DNA of 64,000 nt. Origin: Paludibacteraceae bacterium (GTDB lineage Bacteria > Bacteroidota > Bacteroidia > Bacteroidales > Paludibacteraceae). The DNA lies in NCBI GenBank assembly GCA_017478225.1, contig JAFVDX010000009.1:210142-274141 (forward strand), given 5' to 3'. The notes below the pieces were generated by a model, which was not told where the DNA came from, searched no databases, and was given only the letters and a program-made list of their open reading frames with translations. Shown here piece by piece: positions 34,845 to 44,546 of the stretch (the stretch's first letter is position 1; each line of letters opens with the position of its first letter). The translations under genes and the position numbers were made by a program.

Positions 34845-35729
34845 ATGCATATTCGTATAGTATCTCCTTCTGCCACTATGGATCATAGCCTTATTGATAA
34901 GGCGGCAGATGTATTAAAGAGTTGGGGTCATGAAGTCAGTTTAGGTAAGAATTGCAAGTGTAGATATGGTGGCGCGGCAGGCACGCCGGAGGAACGCTTG
35001 CAAGACTTAAACGAGGCTTATGCCGACCCAATAGTCGATGCCATTCTTTGTTCCAGAGGTGGTTATGGACTGGCACAGATAATAGATAATGTAATAGTAA
35101 ACAAGCATAAGTTGCTGATGGGTTTTAGTGATATTACTTGTCTGCATTGTCTTTGTGGTGTCAATAACATACCGTCTTTACATTCTATTATGGCAAAGCA
35201 TATTGCAACTCTGCCATCTGATAGCGAGCCTCTGTTGTCTCTTAAAAGTATTCTTGACGGCAATGATGTTCATTATAATTTAAATACTTCGCCTTATTCC
35301 CGGCTTGGTGAAATGTCTGGTGTTTTGCGGGGAGGCAATCTTTCGGTATTCTATGGCCTGCAGGGTACCCCTTATCAAGTTATCAAAGAAAATACTATTC
35401 TTTTCATAGAAGATATTTCTGAACCGCAATATCATATTGATCGTATGTTGCAAAATCTGCGTATGAGCGGATTGCTGGAGTCGCTGAAGGGAATTATAGT
35501 GGGGCAGTTCGCTGACTGTGAAGATGACCCCAGATTATGTTGTACGCTAAAAGAGACAATCCTTCGTGCTGTAGAACCGTATGATTATCCCGTCTTGTTT
35601 GATTTCCCTGCAGGACATGTTGACTATAACCTACCTGTTTTTATGAATACTATGACGCATGTCGCAATAGAAAATGAAACTACAAGTCTGCTTCAGTGGA
35701 ATCCGTTTATTGTAACTCAGGATAGATAG
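34845..35729 (+). CDS. ldcA: LD-carboxypeptidase (S66 family)
   Basis: A 294-residue cytoplasmic peptidase that removes the terminal D-Ala from murein tetrapeptides during peptidoglycan recycling. It starts IRIVSPSATMD (family: I.i.aPS). The nucleophile Ser is in GFSDIT, the Glu in LFIEDISE and the His in PAGHVDYNLPV, giving the Ser-Glu-His triad of LdcA. CSRGGYGLAQI is the usual signature ahead of the nucleophile. It lies 14 bp after sufB. Confidence 0.92.
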   Translation: MHIRIVSPSATMDHSLIDKAADVLKSWGHEVSLGKNCKCRYGGAAGTPEERLQDLNEAYADPIVDAILCSRGGYGLAQIIDNVIVNKHKLLMGFSDITCLHCLCGVNNIPSLHSIMAKHIATLPSDSEPLLSLKSILDGNDVHYNLNTSPYSRLGEMSGVLRGGNLSVFYGLQGTPYQVIKENTILFIEDISEPQYHIDRMLQNLRMSGLLESLKGIIVGQFADCEDDPRLCCTLKETILRAVEPYDYPVLFDFPAGHVDYNLPVFMNTMTHVAIENETTSLLQWNPFIVTQDR

Positions 35730-35794
35730 AGGCTAATATTCTTAGATGGCCAATAAATATAATTTGTTGATCATTTGACACAACGACTTTAGTT

Positions 35795-35845
35795 ATAATA
35801 AAAATATCTCACATTTTCTGAAAAATGCGAGATATTTTTATTATA
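35795..35845. terminator. Bidirectional terminator between ldcA and glnS
   Basis: Arms 35795-35818 and 35822-35845 (TATAATAAAAATATCTC...GAGATATTTTTATTATA) pair with few mismatches and bear A and T runs at both ends. Confidence 0.8.
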
Positions 35846-35856
35846 CCATTTTGCCT

Positions 35857-37506
35857 TTATTTCTTTAGCCAATTGTCTTTGAGCGAGGCAGTGCGGTTGA
35901 ATATAAGTTGTTCTTTCGTAGAGTCGTCATCCACCACGAAATAACCTTGTTTGAGGAATTGGAAGTGGTCTTGCATTTTTGCGTTGGAAAGTGCAGATTC
36001 CACTTTGCAAGTAGTTACTTTCAGAGAGTCAGGATTAAGTAGTTCTCTGAAGTCACGCTCGTCAGCAGAAGGATTCTCTACTGCAAACAATCTATCGTAC
36101 AACCTTGCTTGTGCATCAATAGCAGTGGTACATTCTACCCAATTGATTGTGGCTTTGGTCTTTCTATTACCTCCTTCGGTTCCCGACTTGCTCGTCGGGT
36201 CGTAAGTCGCATATACAGTTGTTATGTTGCCTTCTGCATCCTGCTCACAACCTGTGGCTTGAATGATATAAGCATTTTTCAGACGCACTTCACGCCCCAT
36301 AGGCGAGAGACGATAGAAATTCTTGTCGCCTTCTTGGCGGAAGTCCTCACGCTCAATCCATAATTCTTTTCCAAATGGCATCTGGCGGGTGCCAACTTCG
36401 GGCTTGCCATCAATATTTTCGGCAGTGATATTCTCTATTTGACCTTCAGGGTAGTTGGTGATAATGAGTTTCACAGGGTCAAAGATGGCGCAAACTCGTG
36501 GCGCAGTTTCTTTCAGACATTCCCTGACTGTATGTTCCAATAATCCTACATCAATCATGCCTTCTACTTTGGTATAACCTATTTTGTCTATAAACGAGCG
36601 AATGGCCTGTGCCGTATAGCCTCTGCGCCTCAATCCGCAAACAGTCGGCATACGAGGATCGTCCCAACCTGCAACAAGACCTTCTTTAACCAATTGAAGC
36701 ATCTTGCGCTTTGACATAACAGTATAGGTTATGTTCAGTCGGTTGAACTCATATTGGTGAGGACGATATTCACCTTGAGGAACAAATTGATCGATAAACC
36801 AATCGTAAAGAGGGCGGTGAACTACAAACTCAAGTGTACAAATAGAGTGCGTAACGCCTTCGAAATAGTCGCTTTGACCATGTGCAAAATCGTACATAGG
36901 GTACACATTCCATCGTTTGCCTGTTCGGTGGTGAGGATGTGAGGTTATGATGCGATATATTATAGGGTCGCGGAAATGCATATTGGGATTGGCCATGTCT
37001 ATTTTTGCTCTTAAGACCATCTTACCCTCTTCAATTTCTCCGTTTTGCATAGCCTGGAAAAGACGCAGATTTTCCTCTATAGGGCGGTCTCTGTATGGAG
37101 AATTTTGTCCCGCTTGTGTCGGCGTACCTTTTTGAGCAGCAATCTCTTCGGCTGTCTGCTCATCAACATAAGCCTTACCCTCTTTTATAAATCGTATAGC
37201 CAAATCATAGAGACGATCAAAATAGTCGGAAGCATAGAATATCTTGCCCCAACGAAAACCAAGCCAAGCAATATCGTTGGTTATACTATCCACATACTCA
37301 ACATCTTCTTTCACAGGATTAGTGTCGTCAAAACGAAGGTTACATATACCATTGTATTTCTCAGCAATACCAAAATCCATACAGATGGCTTTTACATGAC
37401 CAATATGCAAATAACCATTTGGCTCGGGCGGAAAACGAGTCTGTATCCTACCATCATTCAAACCTTCTTGCAAATCTTTCTCTACAATTTCTTCTATAAA
37501 ATTCAT
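35857..37506 (-). CDS. glnS: Glutaminyl-tRNA synthetase
   Basis: A 549-residue class I synthetase charging tRNA-Gln. The HIGH motif is in PPEPNGYLHIGHVKAICMDF and the KMSKS-type motif is VMSKRKML. GlnRS-specific features include RFDDTNPVKED, and CGLRRRGYTAQAIRSF before the anticodon-binding beta barrels (~340-540). Length matches E. coli GlnS. The -7 element TAATTTTG lies at 37543-37536. Confidence 0.96.
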   Translation of the reverse strand: MNFIEEIVEKDLQEGLNDGRIQTRFPPEPNGYLHIGHVKAICMDFGIAEKYNGICNLRFDDTNPVKEDVEYVDSITNDIAWLGFRWGKIFYASDYFDRLYDLAIRFIKEGKAYVDEQTAEEIAAQKGTPTQAGQNSPYRDRPIEENLRLFQAMQNGEIEEGKMVLRAKIDMANPNMHFRDPIIYRIITSHPHHRTGKRWNVYPMYDFAHGQSDYFEGVTHSICTLEFVVHRPLYDWFIDQFVPQGEYRPHQYEFNRLNITYTVMSKRKMLQLVKEGLVAGWDDPRMPTVCGLRRRGYTAQAIRSFIDKIGYTKVEGMIDVGLLEHTVRECLKETAPRVCAIFDPVKLIITNYPEGQIENITAENIDGKPEVGTRQMPFGKELWIEREDFRQEGDKNFYRLSPMGREVRLKNAYIIQATGCEQDAEGNITTVYATYDPTSKSGTEGGNRKTKATINWVECTTAIDAQARLYDRLFAVENPSADERDFRELLNPDSLKVTTCKVESALSNAKMQDHFQFLKQGYFVVDDDSTKEQLIFNRTASLKDNWLKK

Positions 37507-37579
37507 ATTAGTAAGTATTAAGTTGTTAGCGGTTGCAAAATTAAAACAAAAATATCACATGTAAAAGCGGAAAATATAG

Positions 37580-37611
37580 TTTGCCCGATAAGAAAAAAAA
37601 TAGTAATTTTG
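37580..37611 (+). promoter_or_regulatory. Promoter of the alkaline phosphatase gene
   Basis: TTTG at 37580-37583 and TAATTTTG at 37604-37611 are separated by 20 bp; the ATG is 25 bp further on. No obvious Pho-box-like repeat is seen. Confidence 0.72.
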
Positions 37612-37635
37612 CCGCATAAATAAATTTGGATTATT

Positions 37636-39087
37636 ATGCGAAAAGTTCTTTTTACCCTGATTTTATCAGTTGTTACATTATTTGCTTTTGCTCAAGATTC
37701 ACTAGCTGAGCAAAAGCAAGCAAAATATGTGTTCTACTTCATAGGTGATGGTATGGGACAAAATCAAGTACTGACTACAGAGATGTATCTGGCTGAATTA
37801 GAAGGCAAAATAAATCGCAAGCCTTTGTGTTTTACAGGTTTTCCTGTAACAGGGCAGTGTGTTACTTTCTCCACTACCAATGGTATTACCGATTCTTCTG
37901 CTGCCGGCACTGCATTGGCATCCGGCGAAAAAACCAAGAGCGGCACGCTTGGTGTAAGACCCGACGGTACACCGGTGCATACCATTGCAGAACGGCTGCA
38001 TGAAGCAGGTTGGGGAGTTGGCATTACTACCTCGGTTAGTATAGATCATGCTACACCGGGGGCATTCTATGCTCATGTGAATAGTCGCAGCGAATACTAT
38101 AAGATAGGTACTCAGTTGGCTGCATCAGGGTTTGATTTCTTCGGAGGGGCCACCTTCTATCATCCTCATCTGCTCATAGATAAGAAAAAAAGACTTTTCG
38201 ACACTTCTACACCTTCGCTTTACAAAATTTGTAGAGATAGTGCATATACTTTCGCACATGGTTTTGCAGAATACGAAAATCTGAAAGACGAGGCTAAAAA
38301 GATGATTTTAATTCAGTCGCACGAAGGACTGGAAGATGATTATGAAGGCAAGGGTATGATTCCTTATCGTATCGATAGAGGATTTAACGACCTCTCGCTT
38401 ACTCAGATAACCGAAGCCGCAATCGATTTTTTGTCGTCAAGAAACGAAAAGTTTTTCCTTATGGTTGAAGGAGGAGCAATTGATTGGGCATGTCATAGCA
38501 ACGATGCCGCAACAGTAATAAAAGATGTAATCGATATGGACGAGGCTGTGCGTATCGCCTACGAATTTTATCTGCAACACCAAGACGAAACCTTAATAGT
38601 AGTTACTGCCGATCATGAGACAGGAGGACTCGGAATGGGAAATAGTGATTATACGCTGAATCTACAATTACTGCAGAATCAGAAAGCATCAGTGTTCGAA
38701 GTAACTAATACATTGAAACTACTTCATTCTGAATTTGGTAAACATCTGAAATGGGAAATGGTTAAAGATATACTAAAAGAATCGTTTGGATTGTACGATA
38801 AAGTGAAAGTGAGCCCGGAAGAAGACAAGTATTTACAAAGTCAATACAAACAGATGATTAAAGGAAAACAAAAGAATGTAAAAACTTTATATAAAGAAAT
38901 TGATGGTTTGGCTGATTATGCGATGCGTATCCTTTGTCGTCAGTCGAAACTCGGTTGGACTACAGGCGCTCACTCTGCTGCTGCGGTAGGTGTGTGGGCT
39001 ATAGGTGTAGGAGCAGAACAATTTACCGGTTGGCAAGATAATACGCAGATTGCACCAAAAATAATGAATGCTACGGGTGTCAAATAA
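37636..39087 (+). CDS. Alkaline phosphatase (PhoA superfamily), exported
   Basis: A 483-residue periplasmic or surface phosphomonoesterase with a signal peptide (LFTLILSVVTLFAFAQ). Metal and catalytic motifs: FIGDGMGQNQV (metal Asp), the nucleophile region ITDSSAAGTALASGEKT (Ser after Asp), DHATPGAFYAH, MVEGGAIDWACHSND (metal ligands), VVTADHETGG (Asp-His pair) and WTTGAHSAAAVGVW (last His). Complete and in family length. It is followed after 34 bp by an outer-membrane barrel gene, possibly co-transcribed. Confidence 0.93.
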   Translation: MRKVLFTLILSVVTLFAFAQDSLAEQKQAKYVFYFIGDGMGQNQVLTTEMYLAELEGKINRKPLCFTGFPVTGQCVTFSTTNGITDSSAAGTALASGEKTKSGTLGVRPDGTPVHTIAERLHEAGWGVGITTSVSIDHATPGAFYAHVNSRSEYYKIGTQLAASGFDFFGGATFYHPHLLIDKKKRLFDTSTPSLYKICRDSAYTFAHGFAEYENLKDEAKKMILIQSHEGLEDDYEGKGMIPYRIDRGFNDLSLTQITEAAIDFLSSRNEKFFLMVEGGAIDWACHSNDAATVIKDVIDMDEAVRIAYEFYLQHQDETLIVVTADHETGGLGMGNSDYTLNLQLLQNQKASVFEVTNTLKLLHSEFGKHLKWEMVKDILKESFGLYDKVKVSPEEDKYLQSQYKQMIKGKQKNVKTLYKEIDGLADYAMRILCRQSKLGWTTGAHSAAAVGVWAIGVGAEQFTGWQDNTQIAPKIMNATGVK

Positions 39088-39121
39088 AAATTAAGAGATA
39101 GGGAAAATAATATTAAAGAGG

Positions 39122-41599
39122 ATGAAAAGATTTGTATTGGGATTGATGCTGCTGCTTCCAATGTTTTTGATGGCACAGAATCAAATTACGGGGAAAGTGC
39201 AAGACGCTGCAACAAGGCAAGTGATAGATTTCGTCAATGTCGCTCTTATGCAATCAGATAAACTCGTTAAGGGTACTGTGAGCGATATGGAAGGAAAATT
39301 TGAGATAAAAGATATAGAAAATGGTAAATACACTCTTGTTTTTTCTTTTCTTGGGTACAAAGAATTACAAAAGACAATTACATTAAGTGGTAAACCTCTG
39401 AATATAGGCAAAGTATTGCTCGAAGAAGATACTCAGCAACTTGCCGAAGTAGAGGTAGTGGGGCAGGGGAGTCAGATGCGCTTTGAGTTAGACCGAAAAG
39501 TGTTTTCCGTTGACCAAAGTATTGCATCTGCCGGCGGATCTGTCAGCGATGTGTTGGAAAATATACCATCAGTAGAAGTTGATCAAGAAGGAAATATATC
39601 GCTACGGCAAAATGAAGCAGTGGAGATATGGATAAATGGAAAACCTGCCGGACTAACAACAGACAATAGGGCCGATGTGCTTCGGCAGTTGCCCGCCGAA
39701 TCTATCCAAGAAATAGAGGTTATTACTAACCCCTCTGCCAAATTTTCCCCCGAAGGCACCGCCGGAATAATAAATATCGTAATGAAGAAAGACCGCAAGG
39801 CAGGCTACTATGGAAGCGTAAATGCTGGAATACAATACTGTCTCGCCTCACCATGGAATGTGCCACCCGGAGGCAATGTCGGCTTTAATATAAATTTCTC
39901 TAAAAGTATAGTAGATGTGTATTTCAATGCGGGATATAATTACCGCAATTCTAATGGAAGTACACTTACTGACCGCAAAAACATAGACCTGCAGACAGGA
40001 GATACAATTACCCGTCTAAATCAAGAGGCTAACAATAATCGTGGAGGCGGAGGATTGTTCCTCAGAGGCGGTATTGACATCAGACTCACCGACAGAAGCA
40101 CTCTCGGATTCTCAGGATTCGGTATAGTGGCTGATAAATCTCATTCTAAAAGCAACAACAGATATCTTCTAACTGACTATCAAAACTCTGATACTATCCG
40201 ACTATACGACAGAAATGAGAGTGGCACGGGTGGACACCCCGGAGGCAATGCTATGGTCACATATCAGTTTAAGCAACAAAACCATAGCCTGAATCTTTCA
40301 GGAGCATATAATCAGTTCGGATGGAATCAGTATAATACTTATACTCAGATAGAAACGGATACTACTCGGCAAAAGCAAGACAATGAAAACTTGGACAGAA
40401 TGGTTCAACTAAAAGCCGACTATGAATGGAAACCCACTAAGCAAAGTAGGTTGGAAGCAGGTTGGCAAACCGACCTCTCTTGGAGAGCAACCGATGCTAA
40501 TGCCGCGGATATAATTGGCGATAAAGAACAATTCTTGCAACCTTATTATAATGATTTCTTAAACAAAGAGCAAATACATGCTCTCTACATAACTTATGGT
40601 AATAAGTTTTGGGAAAAATTCTCAGTGCAAGTAGGACTGAGAGGGGAATATATGAAGCGACATCTAAGTAGTACTTACTATGATGTAGAAGGTAACCTGA
40701 CAACCACTTTGCAAGATACTTCTTATTTCCAATTATTTCCTTCAGCGTATCTAAGTTATTCGTTTCCTAATGGACATGAACTGCAACTCAATTATACTCG
40801 TCGTGTAGATAGACCAAGAGGACATCAAATCAATCCACGACAAAACTTTTCCGACTCTACCAATATCCAATTTGGCAATCCTAACCTTTTGCCTGCCTAT
40901 TCATCCTCGCTCGAACTGAATTATCTCAAGCAATGGGAGCGACACACACTCTCTGCCGGACTTTTTTATAGGTTTGCTGACGGAGTTATTCAAAATGTAA
41001 GGTTTATGGATGGAAATGTTATGAAAAACACTTTCGTCAATGTCAGCAAACGACAGGAAATGGGAGTGGAAATAGTAGCAAAAAACCGCTTCTTTGATAA
41101 TTTCCTACAACTGACTACTTCCGCTAATTTGTATTATAATATGCTCTCAGCCGATGAGTACCACGGCATGTCTTATGCAGATAAAGTGGATGTGGTACTC
41201 CCTGCACAAAACACACTCGCTTGGAGTGCAAGAATCAATGCACAATTCCTTTTTACCAAAACTTTCAGCGGACAACTCACAGGCAGATATAATTCCCCAC
41301 GAGTCGTAGCACAAGGCAAAACATCTCATAGTTATACTATAGATATCGGCCTTCGCAAAACTTTCTTTGATAAAAAATTAGCAATAAGCCTCAATGTGCG
41401 TGACCTGCTTAATTCTCGAGCAAGACAAAATACTACATGGGGAGATGGATTCTGGCAATATCAATCCAGACGGTGGAACTCAAGAACTATAGGCCTCACC
41501 ATTACATATAATTTTGGTAATATGCAAAGTAAAAAAACTCAAAAAACTCAGTCCGATGGCTCAAGCGTATCTTCATACGAAGATTCAGGTGAAGAATAA
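39122..41599 (+). CDS. Outer-membrane beta-barrel family protein (TonB-receptor-like)
   Basis: An 825-residue outer-membrane protein. Signal peptide to residue ~18 (LLLPMFLMAQ), then a carboxypeptidase-regulatory-like Ig domain (~20-100; ITGKVQDAATRQVIDFVNVA), a plug-like region (~115-220; SVSDVLENIPSVEVDQEGNI ... NIVMKKDRKAGYYG) and a ~600-residue barrel with alternating aromatic strands. This layout fits the CarboxypepD_reg / plug / OMP_b-brl_3 class, a TonB-dependent-receptor relative without a SusD partner here. The C-terminus (ITYNFGNMQSKKTQKT) has a Ser/Lys-rich tail after the last strand. Ligand unknown. Confidence 0.85.
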   Translation: MKRFVLGLMLLLPMFLMAQNQITGKVQDAATRQVIDFVNVALMQSDKLVKGTVSDMEGKFEIKDIENGKYTLVFSFLGYKELQKTITLSGKPLNIGKVLLEEDTQQLAEVEVVGQGSQMRFELDRKVFSVDQSIASAGGSVSDVLENIPSVEVDQEGNISLRQNEAVEIWINGKPAGLTTDNRADVLRQLPAESIQEIEVITNPSAKFSPEGTAGIINIVMKKDRKAGYYGSVNAGIQYCLASPWNVPPGGNVGFNINFSKSIVDVYFNAGYNYRNSNGSTLTDRKNIDLQTGDTITRLNQEANNNRGGGGLFLRGGIDIRLTDRSTLGFSGFGIVADKSHSKSNNRYLLTDYQNSDTIRLYDRNESGTGGHPGGNAMVTYQFKQQNHSLNLSGAYNQFGWNQYNTYTQIETDTTRQKQDNENLDRMVQLKADYEWKPTKQSRLEAGWQTDLSWRATDANAADIIGDKEQFLQPYYNDFLNKEQIHALYITYGNKFWEKFSVQVGLRGEYMKRHLSSTYYDVEGNLTTTLQDTSYFQLFPSAYLSYSFPNGHELQLNYTRRVDRPRGHQINPRQNFSDSTNIQFGNPNLLPAYSSSLELNYLKQWERHTLSAGLFYRFADGVIQNVRFMDGNVMKNTFVNVSKRQEMGVEIVAKNRFFDNFLQLTTSANLYYNMLSADEYHGMSYADKVDVVLPAQNTLAWSARINAQFLFTKTFSGQLTGRYNSPRVVAQGKTSHSYTIDIGLRKTFFDKKLAISLNVRDLLNSRARQNTTWGDGFWQYQSRRWNSRTIGLTITYNFGNMQSKKTQKTQSDGSSVSSYEDSGEE

Positions 41600-41627
41600 A
41601 TCAAATAGAAGAATAAAACAAATAGAA

Positions 41628-41972
41628 ATGAATATAGAAGACTATCGAGACTTTTGTCTCGCTTTAGGCAATGATGTCGAAGAAAAACTGCCTTTCACAG
41701 CATTCAAATATGCTTCTGCAGTACTCGTCTTTTATGTCAATGGGCACATGTTCGCCTTCTTCGATTGTGATAATTTTGGATTCGTTACTCTAAAATGTCA
41801 AACCGAAAAGATAGATGAACTCAAAGCACAATACTATTATATAGGCAAACCCTTTAATTTACCTGCTAAATATTGGATAGGTGTAAATGCACTTGAAGCA
41901 GATGACGAAATACTCAAATCGCTCACACGCAACTCTTATGAAATAGTGAAAAATAAATACAAACTAAAATAA
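41628..41972 (+). CDS. MmcQ/YjbR family protein
   Basis: Start at 41628 (MNIEDYRDFCLALGNDVEEK); the longer frame from 41514 overlaps the end of the barrel gene. The 114-residue cytosolic protein fits the YjbR/MmcQ double-wing fold: LPFTAFKYASAVLVFYVNGH, FVTLKCQTEKIDEL and the conserved KYWIGVNALEADDEIL...LTRNSYEIV. These proteins are sometimes called DNA-binding, but the role is uncertain. It begins a four-gene run with two flavoproteins and a thioesterase. Confidence 0.85.
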   Translation: MNIEDYRDFCLALGNDVEEKLPFTAFKYASAVLVFYVNGHMFAFFDCDNFGFVTLKCQTEKIDELKAQYYYIGKPFNLPAKYWIGVNALEADDEILKSLTRNSYEIVKNKYKLK

Positions 41973-41983
41973 CATCTGATACA

Positions 41984-42613
41984 ATGAAAATATTACTTGT
42001 AAATGGTAGTCCGCGCAAGAACGGCAACACCCATATTGCTCTTAGCGAAATAGCAAAGACTCTACGACAAGAAGGTGTAGAGTCGGAAATAGTATGGATA
42101 GGCAATCGTGCTATACGAGGATGTATGGCATGTGGTAAATGTAAAGATCCAAATAAATCCTTTATGGGGTGTGTTTTTAATGACGATGTATGTAATAGTA
42201 TATCGGAAAAATATGCATCTGCTGATGGATTTGTTTTTGGCTCTCCTGTTTATTATGGTCAGCCCAATGGAGCATTGCTTTCCATAATGCAACGTTCGTT
42301 TTTTAGTAATGGCGAACATGTCCAAAACAAACCCGCAGCAGTAGTCACTATTTGTCGTCGTGGAGGAGCAACAGCCGCTTTCCAAAGTCTTCAAATGCCC
42401 TTGCAGATGATGAATATGCCAATTATAACCTCACAATACTGGAATATAGCCTATGGCCGTGAGCAAGGTGATGCTGCCTTAGATACTGAAGGTATGCAGA
42501 CTATGCGTACTTTGGCTCGAAATATGGCATGGGTCCTGAAAAGTTTGAAGAACGAAAGTGCACCAAAACTGCCCGAACGGGAAGAATGGCAACCGATGCA
42601 TTTTATCAGATAA
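41984..42613 (+). CDS. Flavodoxin-family / NADPH-dependent FMN reductase 1
   Basis: A 209-residue flavodoxin-like protein. The N-terminal LLVNGSPRKNGNTHIAL is the FMN phosphate loop of iron-sulfur-flavoprotein-type reductases; CMACGKC (residues ~45-51) is the cysteine cluster often seen in this group, and FGSPVYYGQPNGALLSIMQR binds the isoalloxazine ring. Electron donor and acceptor are not known. It is 11 bp after the MmcQ gene. Confidence 0.88.
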   Translation: MKILLVNGSPRKNGNTHIALSEIAKTLRQEGVESEIVWIGNRAIRGCMACGKCKDPNKSFMGCVFNDDVCNSISEKYASADGFVFGSPVYYGQPNGALLSIMQRSFFSNGEHVQNKPAAVVTICRRGGATAAFQSLQMPLQMMNMPIITSQYWNIAYGREQGDAALDTEGMQTMRTLARNMAWVLKSLKNESAPKLPEREEWQPMHFIR

Positions 42614-42638
42614 ATAAAATATAGAAATAAGCCAGAAC

Positions 42639-43343
42639 ATGTATTCTATAGATATTAAGACTTATCCGAGTGCTTGCGACGAGAGGGGAAACATGAAACT
42701 CTACAGAGTGATGCAAGCAATGCAAGACTGTTCGGAGTTATGGTTGCAATCGGAGCCTGTTTTCAGAGACTATTTTGAAAGAAATGGTATGGCGCAATTG
42801 TTGGCATATAGACAATTGGATATTCTGCGCGTCCCTTGTTATGCAGAAAATCTCAGAGTGAGTACTTCTGTGTATGATGTCAATCCTATGTTTGGATATC
42901 GCAATACTTGTATTTACGACAGCAATAATTTACCTTGCTACAAGAGTTGGGGAATGGGAGCATTTGTAAATCGTCAAACAGGAAAGTTGCAAAAAGTACC
43001 TAAAGAAGTATTAGGTAGTGTTACAATGGAGCCGCCTGTGGAGATGGAATATACAGAGCGGAGAATTATGTTGCCTGATATAGAGTTTGATATTTTGCCA
43101 CAGATTGATGTAATGAAGCAGGATATTGACTATAATCACCATGTGAATAATGCAGAGTATTTGCGCCATGCACTTGAGTTCTTGCCAGCAGATTTTGAAA
43201 TAAGACAGATAAGAATAGAATATAAAGTGCCTGCCAAAGTAGGTGATGTGATTATTCCTAAAATAGCGAGAGACGGCGATTCTATTTTTGTTGTCATGTA
43301 TATAGGAACAGCCATCTCGACGATATTTCAATTCAGAAAATAA
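42639..43343 (+). CDS. Acyl-ACP thioesterase
   Basis: A 234-residue double hot-dog enzyme of the bacterial FatA-like (PF01643) type that releases fatty acids from acyl-ACP. The second hot-dog half has DYNHHVNNAEYLRHALEFLP, matching the catalytic Asp/Asn-His segment of the family, and a C-terminal RIEYKVPAKVGDVI. The first half starts with MKLYRVMQAMQDCSELWLQS. It is flanked by two related flavoprotein genes at 25- and 28-bp spacings. Confidence 0.88.
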   Translation: MYSIDIKTYPSACDERGNMKLYRVMQAMQDCSELWLQSEPVFRDYFERNGMAQLLAYRQLDILRVPCYAENLRVSTSVYDVNPMFGYRNTCIYDSNNLPCYKSWGMGAFVNRQTGKLQKVPKEVLGSVTMEPPVEMEYTERRIMLPDIEFDILPQIDVMKQDIDYNHHVNNAEYLRHALEFLPADFEIRQIRIEYKVPAKVGDVIIPKIARDGDSIFVVMYIGTAISTIFQFRK

Positions 43344-43371
43344 CTATAAAATAACCATATATCTAATTATT

Positions 43372-44064
43372 ATGAATGCAATTTTTATAAATGGTTCTCC
43401 AAGAAAGAACAAAAATACGGCTCTTATGCTTCAAAGCGCCATGCGAGGTGCACAACAAGCGGGTGCTCAAACCGAATTGGTACATCTGTATGATATTCAG
43501 TTTCAGGGGTGCAAAAGTTGTTTTGCCTGCAAGTTGAAAAATTCTCGTTGCAATGGTGTATGCGCAATAAAAGATGATTTGCTCCCTCTGCTTGAGCGCT
43601 GCCGTCAGGCCGATGTATTGGTGTTGGGCAGTCCTGTATATTATTCTTACCCGACAGGCGTTATGCGCGCTTTTATGGAACGGCTCATGTTCCCAATCGG
43701 AACATACTTATATGAACCAACTGATGCGGGCGAAGGACATAGTGGGGGCAAGCATGTGGTTCTTAGAGATAAAGTAATTCCTACCGCCATGATTTTTACT
43801 ATGAATTGTCCGGAAGATTATATGAAACAAATTTCTTATCCCACACTGCTTGAAGAAAATACAAAGTGTATGACGGATATATTTGGTTATTCTGAAACTC
43901 TTTATGCATGCAACACATATCAGTTTAATGATTATAGTCGTTATGCATTCAATCTTTTTTCAGAAGAGGACAAAAGAAAGTATCGTGATGAGCATTTCCC
44001 TATTGATTTGCAAAATGCCTATGAATTGGGCATAAGACTTGTAGATAAGGCAAAGGAACAATAA
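43372..44064 (+). CDS. Flavodoxin-family / NADPH-dependent FMN reductase 2
   Basis: A 230-residue paralogue of the protein at 41984: FINGSPRKNKNTALMLQSAM, CKSCFACK cysteine cluster (residues ~44-51) and LGSPVYYSYPTGVMRAFMER. The C-terminal part is longer and includes NCPEDYMKQISYP. Two such reductases in one operon suggest paired redox steps, but no substrate can be read from the sequence. A terminator follows. Confidence 0.87.
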   Translation: MNAIFINGSPRKNKNTALMLQSAMRGAQQAGAQTELVHLYDIQFQGCKSCFACKLKNSRCNGVCAIKDDLLPLLERCRQADVLVLGSPVYYSYPTGVMRAFMERLMFPIGTYLYEPTDAGEGHSGGKHVVLRDKVIPTAMIFTMNCPEDYMKQISYPTLLEENTKCMTDIFGYSETLYACNTYQFNDYSRYAFNLFSEEDKRKYRDEHFPIDLQNAYELGIRLVDKAKEQ

Positions 44065-44071
44065 GTAAAAA

Positions 44072-44105
44072 TAGCAGCCTGTTCAAACAAATGAACAGGC
44101 TGCTA
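44072..44105. terminator. Terminator after the flavoprotein operon
   Basis: TAGCAGCCTGTTCA (44072-44085) and TGAACAGGCTGCTA (44092-44105) form a perfect 14-bp stem with a 6-nt loop between convergent genes. Confidence 0.85.
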
Positions 44106-44122
44106 AAATAATAGTAACACCG

Positions 44123-44521
44123 CTATTTTACAAATAGTTTGGCAATAGCCTCTGCCGAGTGAGAAGTGAATACACGAACATCTGAAATTGGGTGATATTT
44201 AAGTCCTTTATACTGTGATAGAAGTATAGCCGCTACTTGATGGTCTGCAGAGAGACATAATTCAACAAGCAGATTACCATTTAACCGCTCTTCGTAACAA
44301 CCATTTTTCTCTGCATGTTTTATAATAGCCTCTTCGCTCATGCTCAATAGTCCTAACAGGTCGTTATAAAGTGAAGGAGCATAGTACTTCTCATAAAATT
44401 TCAACCTACTATTTGTTGGTTTATAATAAAGTGTTTTGAATATTCCGAAGCAAAAACTACGATATTCAATATCTTGTTGTTGGGCTACTATTTGTTTGAA
44501 CCCTTGATTTTCATTTTCCAT
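44123..44521 (-). CDS. Hypothetical protein, 132 residues
   Basis: I do not recognise a family. The protein is soluble, helical and charged, with no signal peptide: an N-terminal region (NQGFKQIVAQQQDIEYRSFC), a middle helix pair (DLLGLLSMSEEAIIKHAEKN) and LLVELCLSADHQVAAILLSQ. It lies 25 bp downstream of the Na/Ca antiporter gene on the same strand, so the two may be co-transcribed. Confidence 0.6.
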   Translation of the reverse strand: MENENQGFKQIVAQQQDIEYRSFCFGIFKTLYYKPTNSRLKFYEKYYAPSLYNDLLGLLSMSEEAIIKHAEKNGCYEERLNGNLLVELCLSADHQVAAILLSQYKGLKYHPISDVRVFTSHSAEAIAKLFVK

Positions 44522-44546
44522 TTTTTTTTGAATTTTTTAAGATTTA

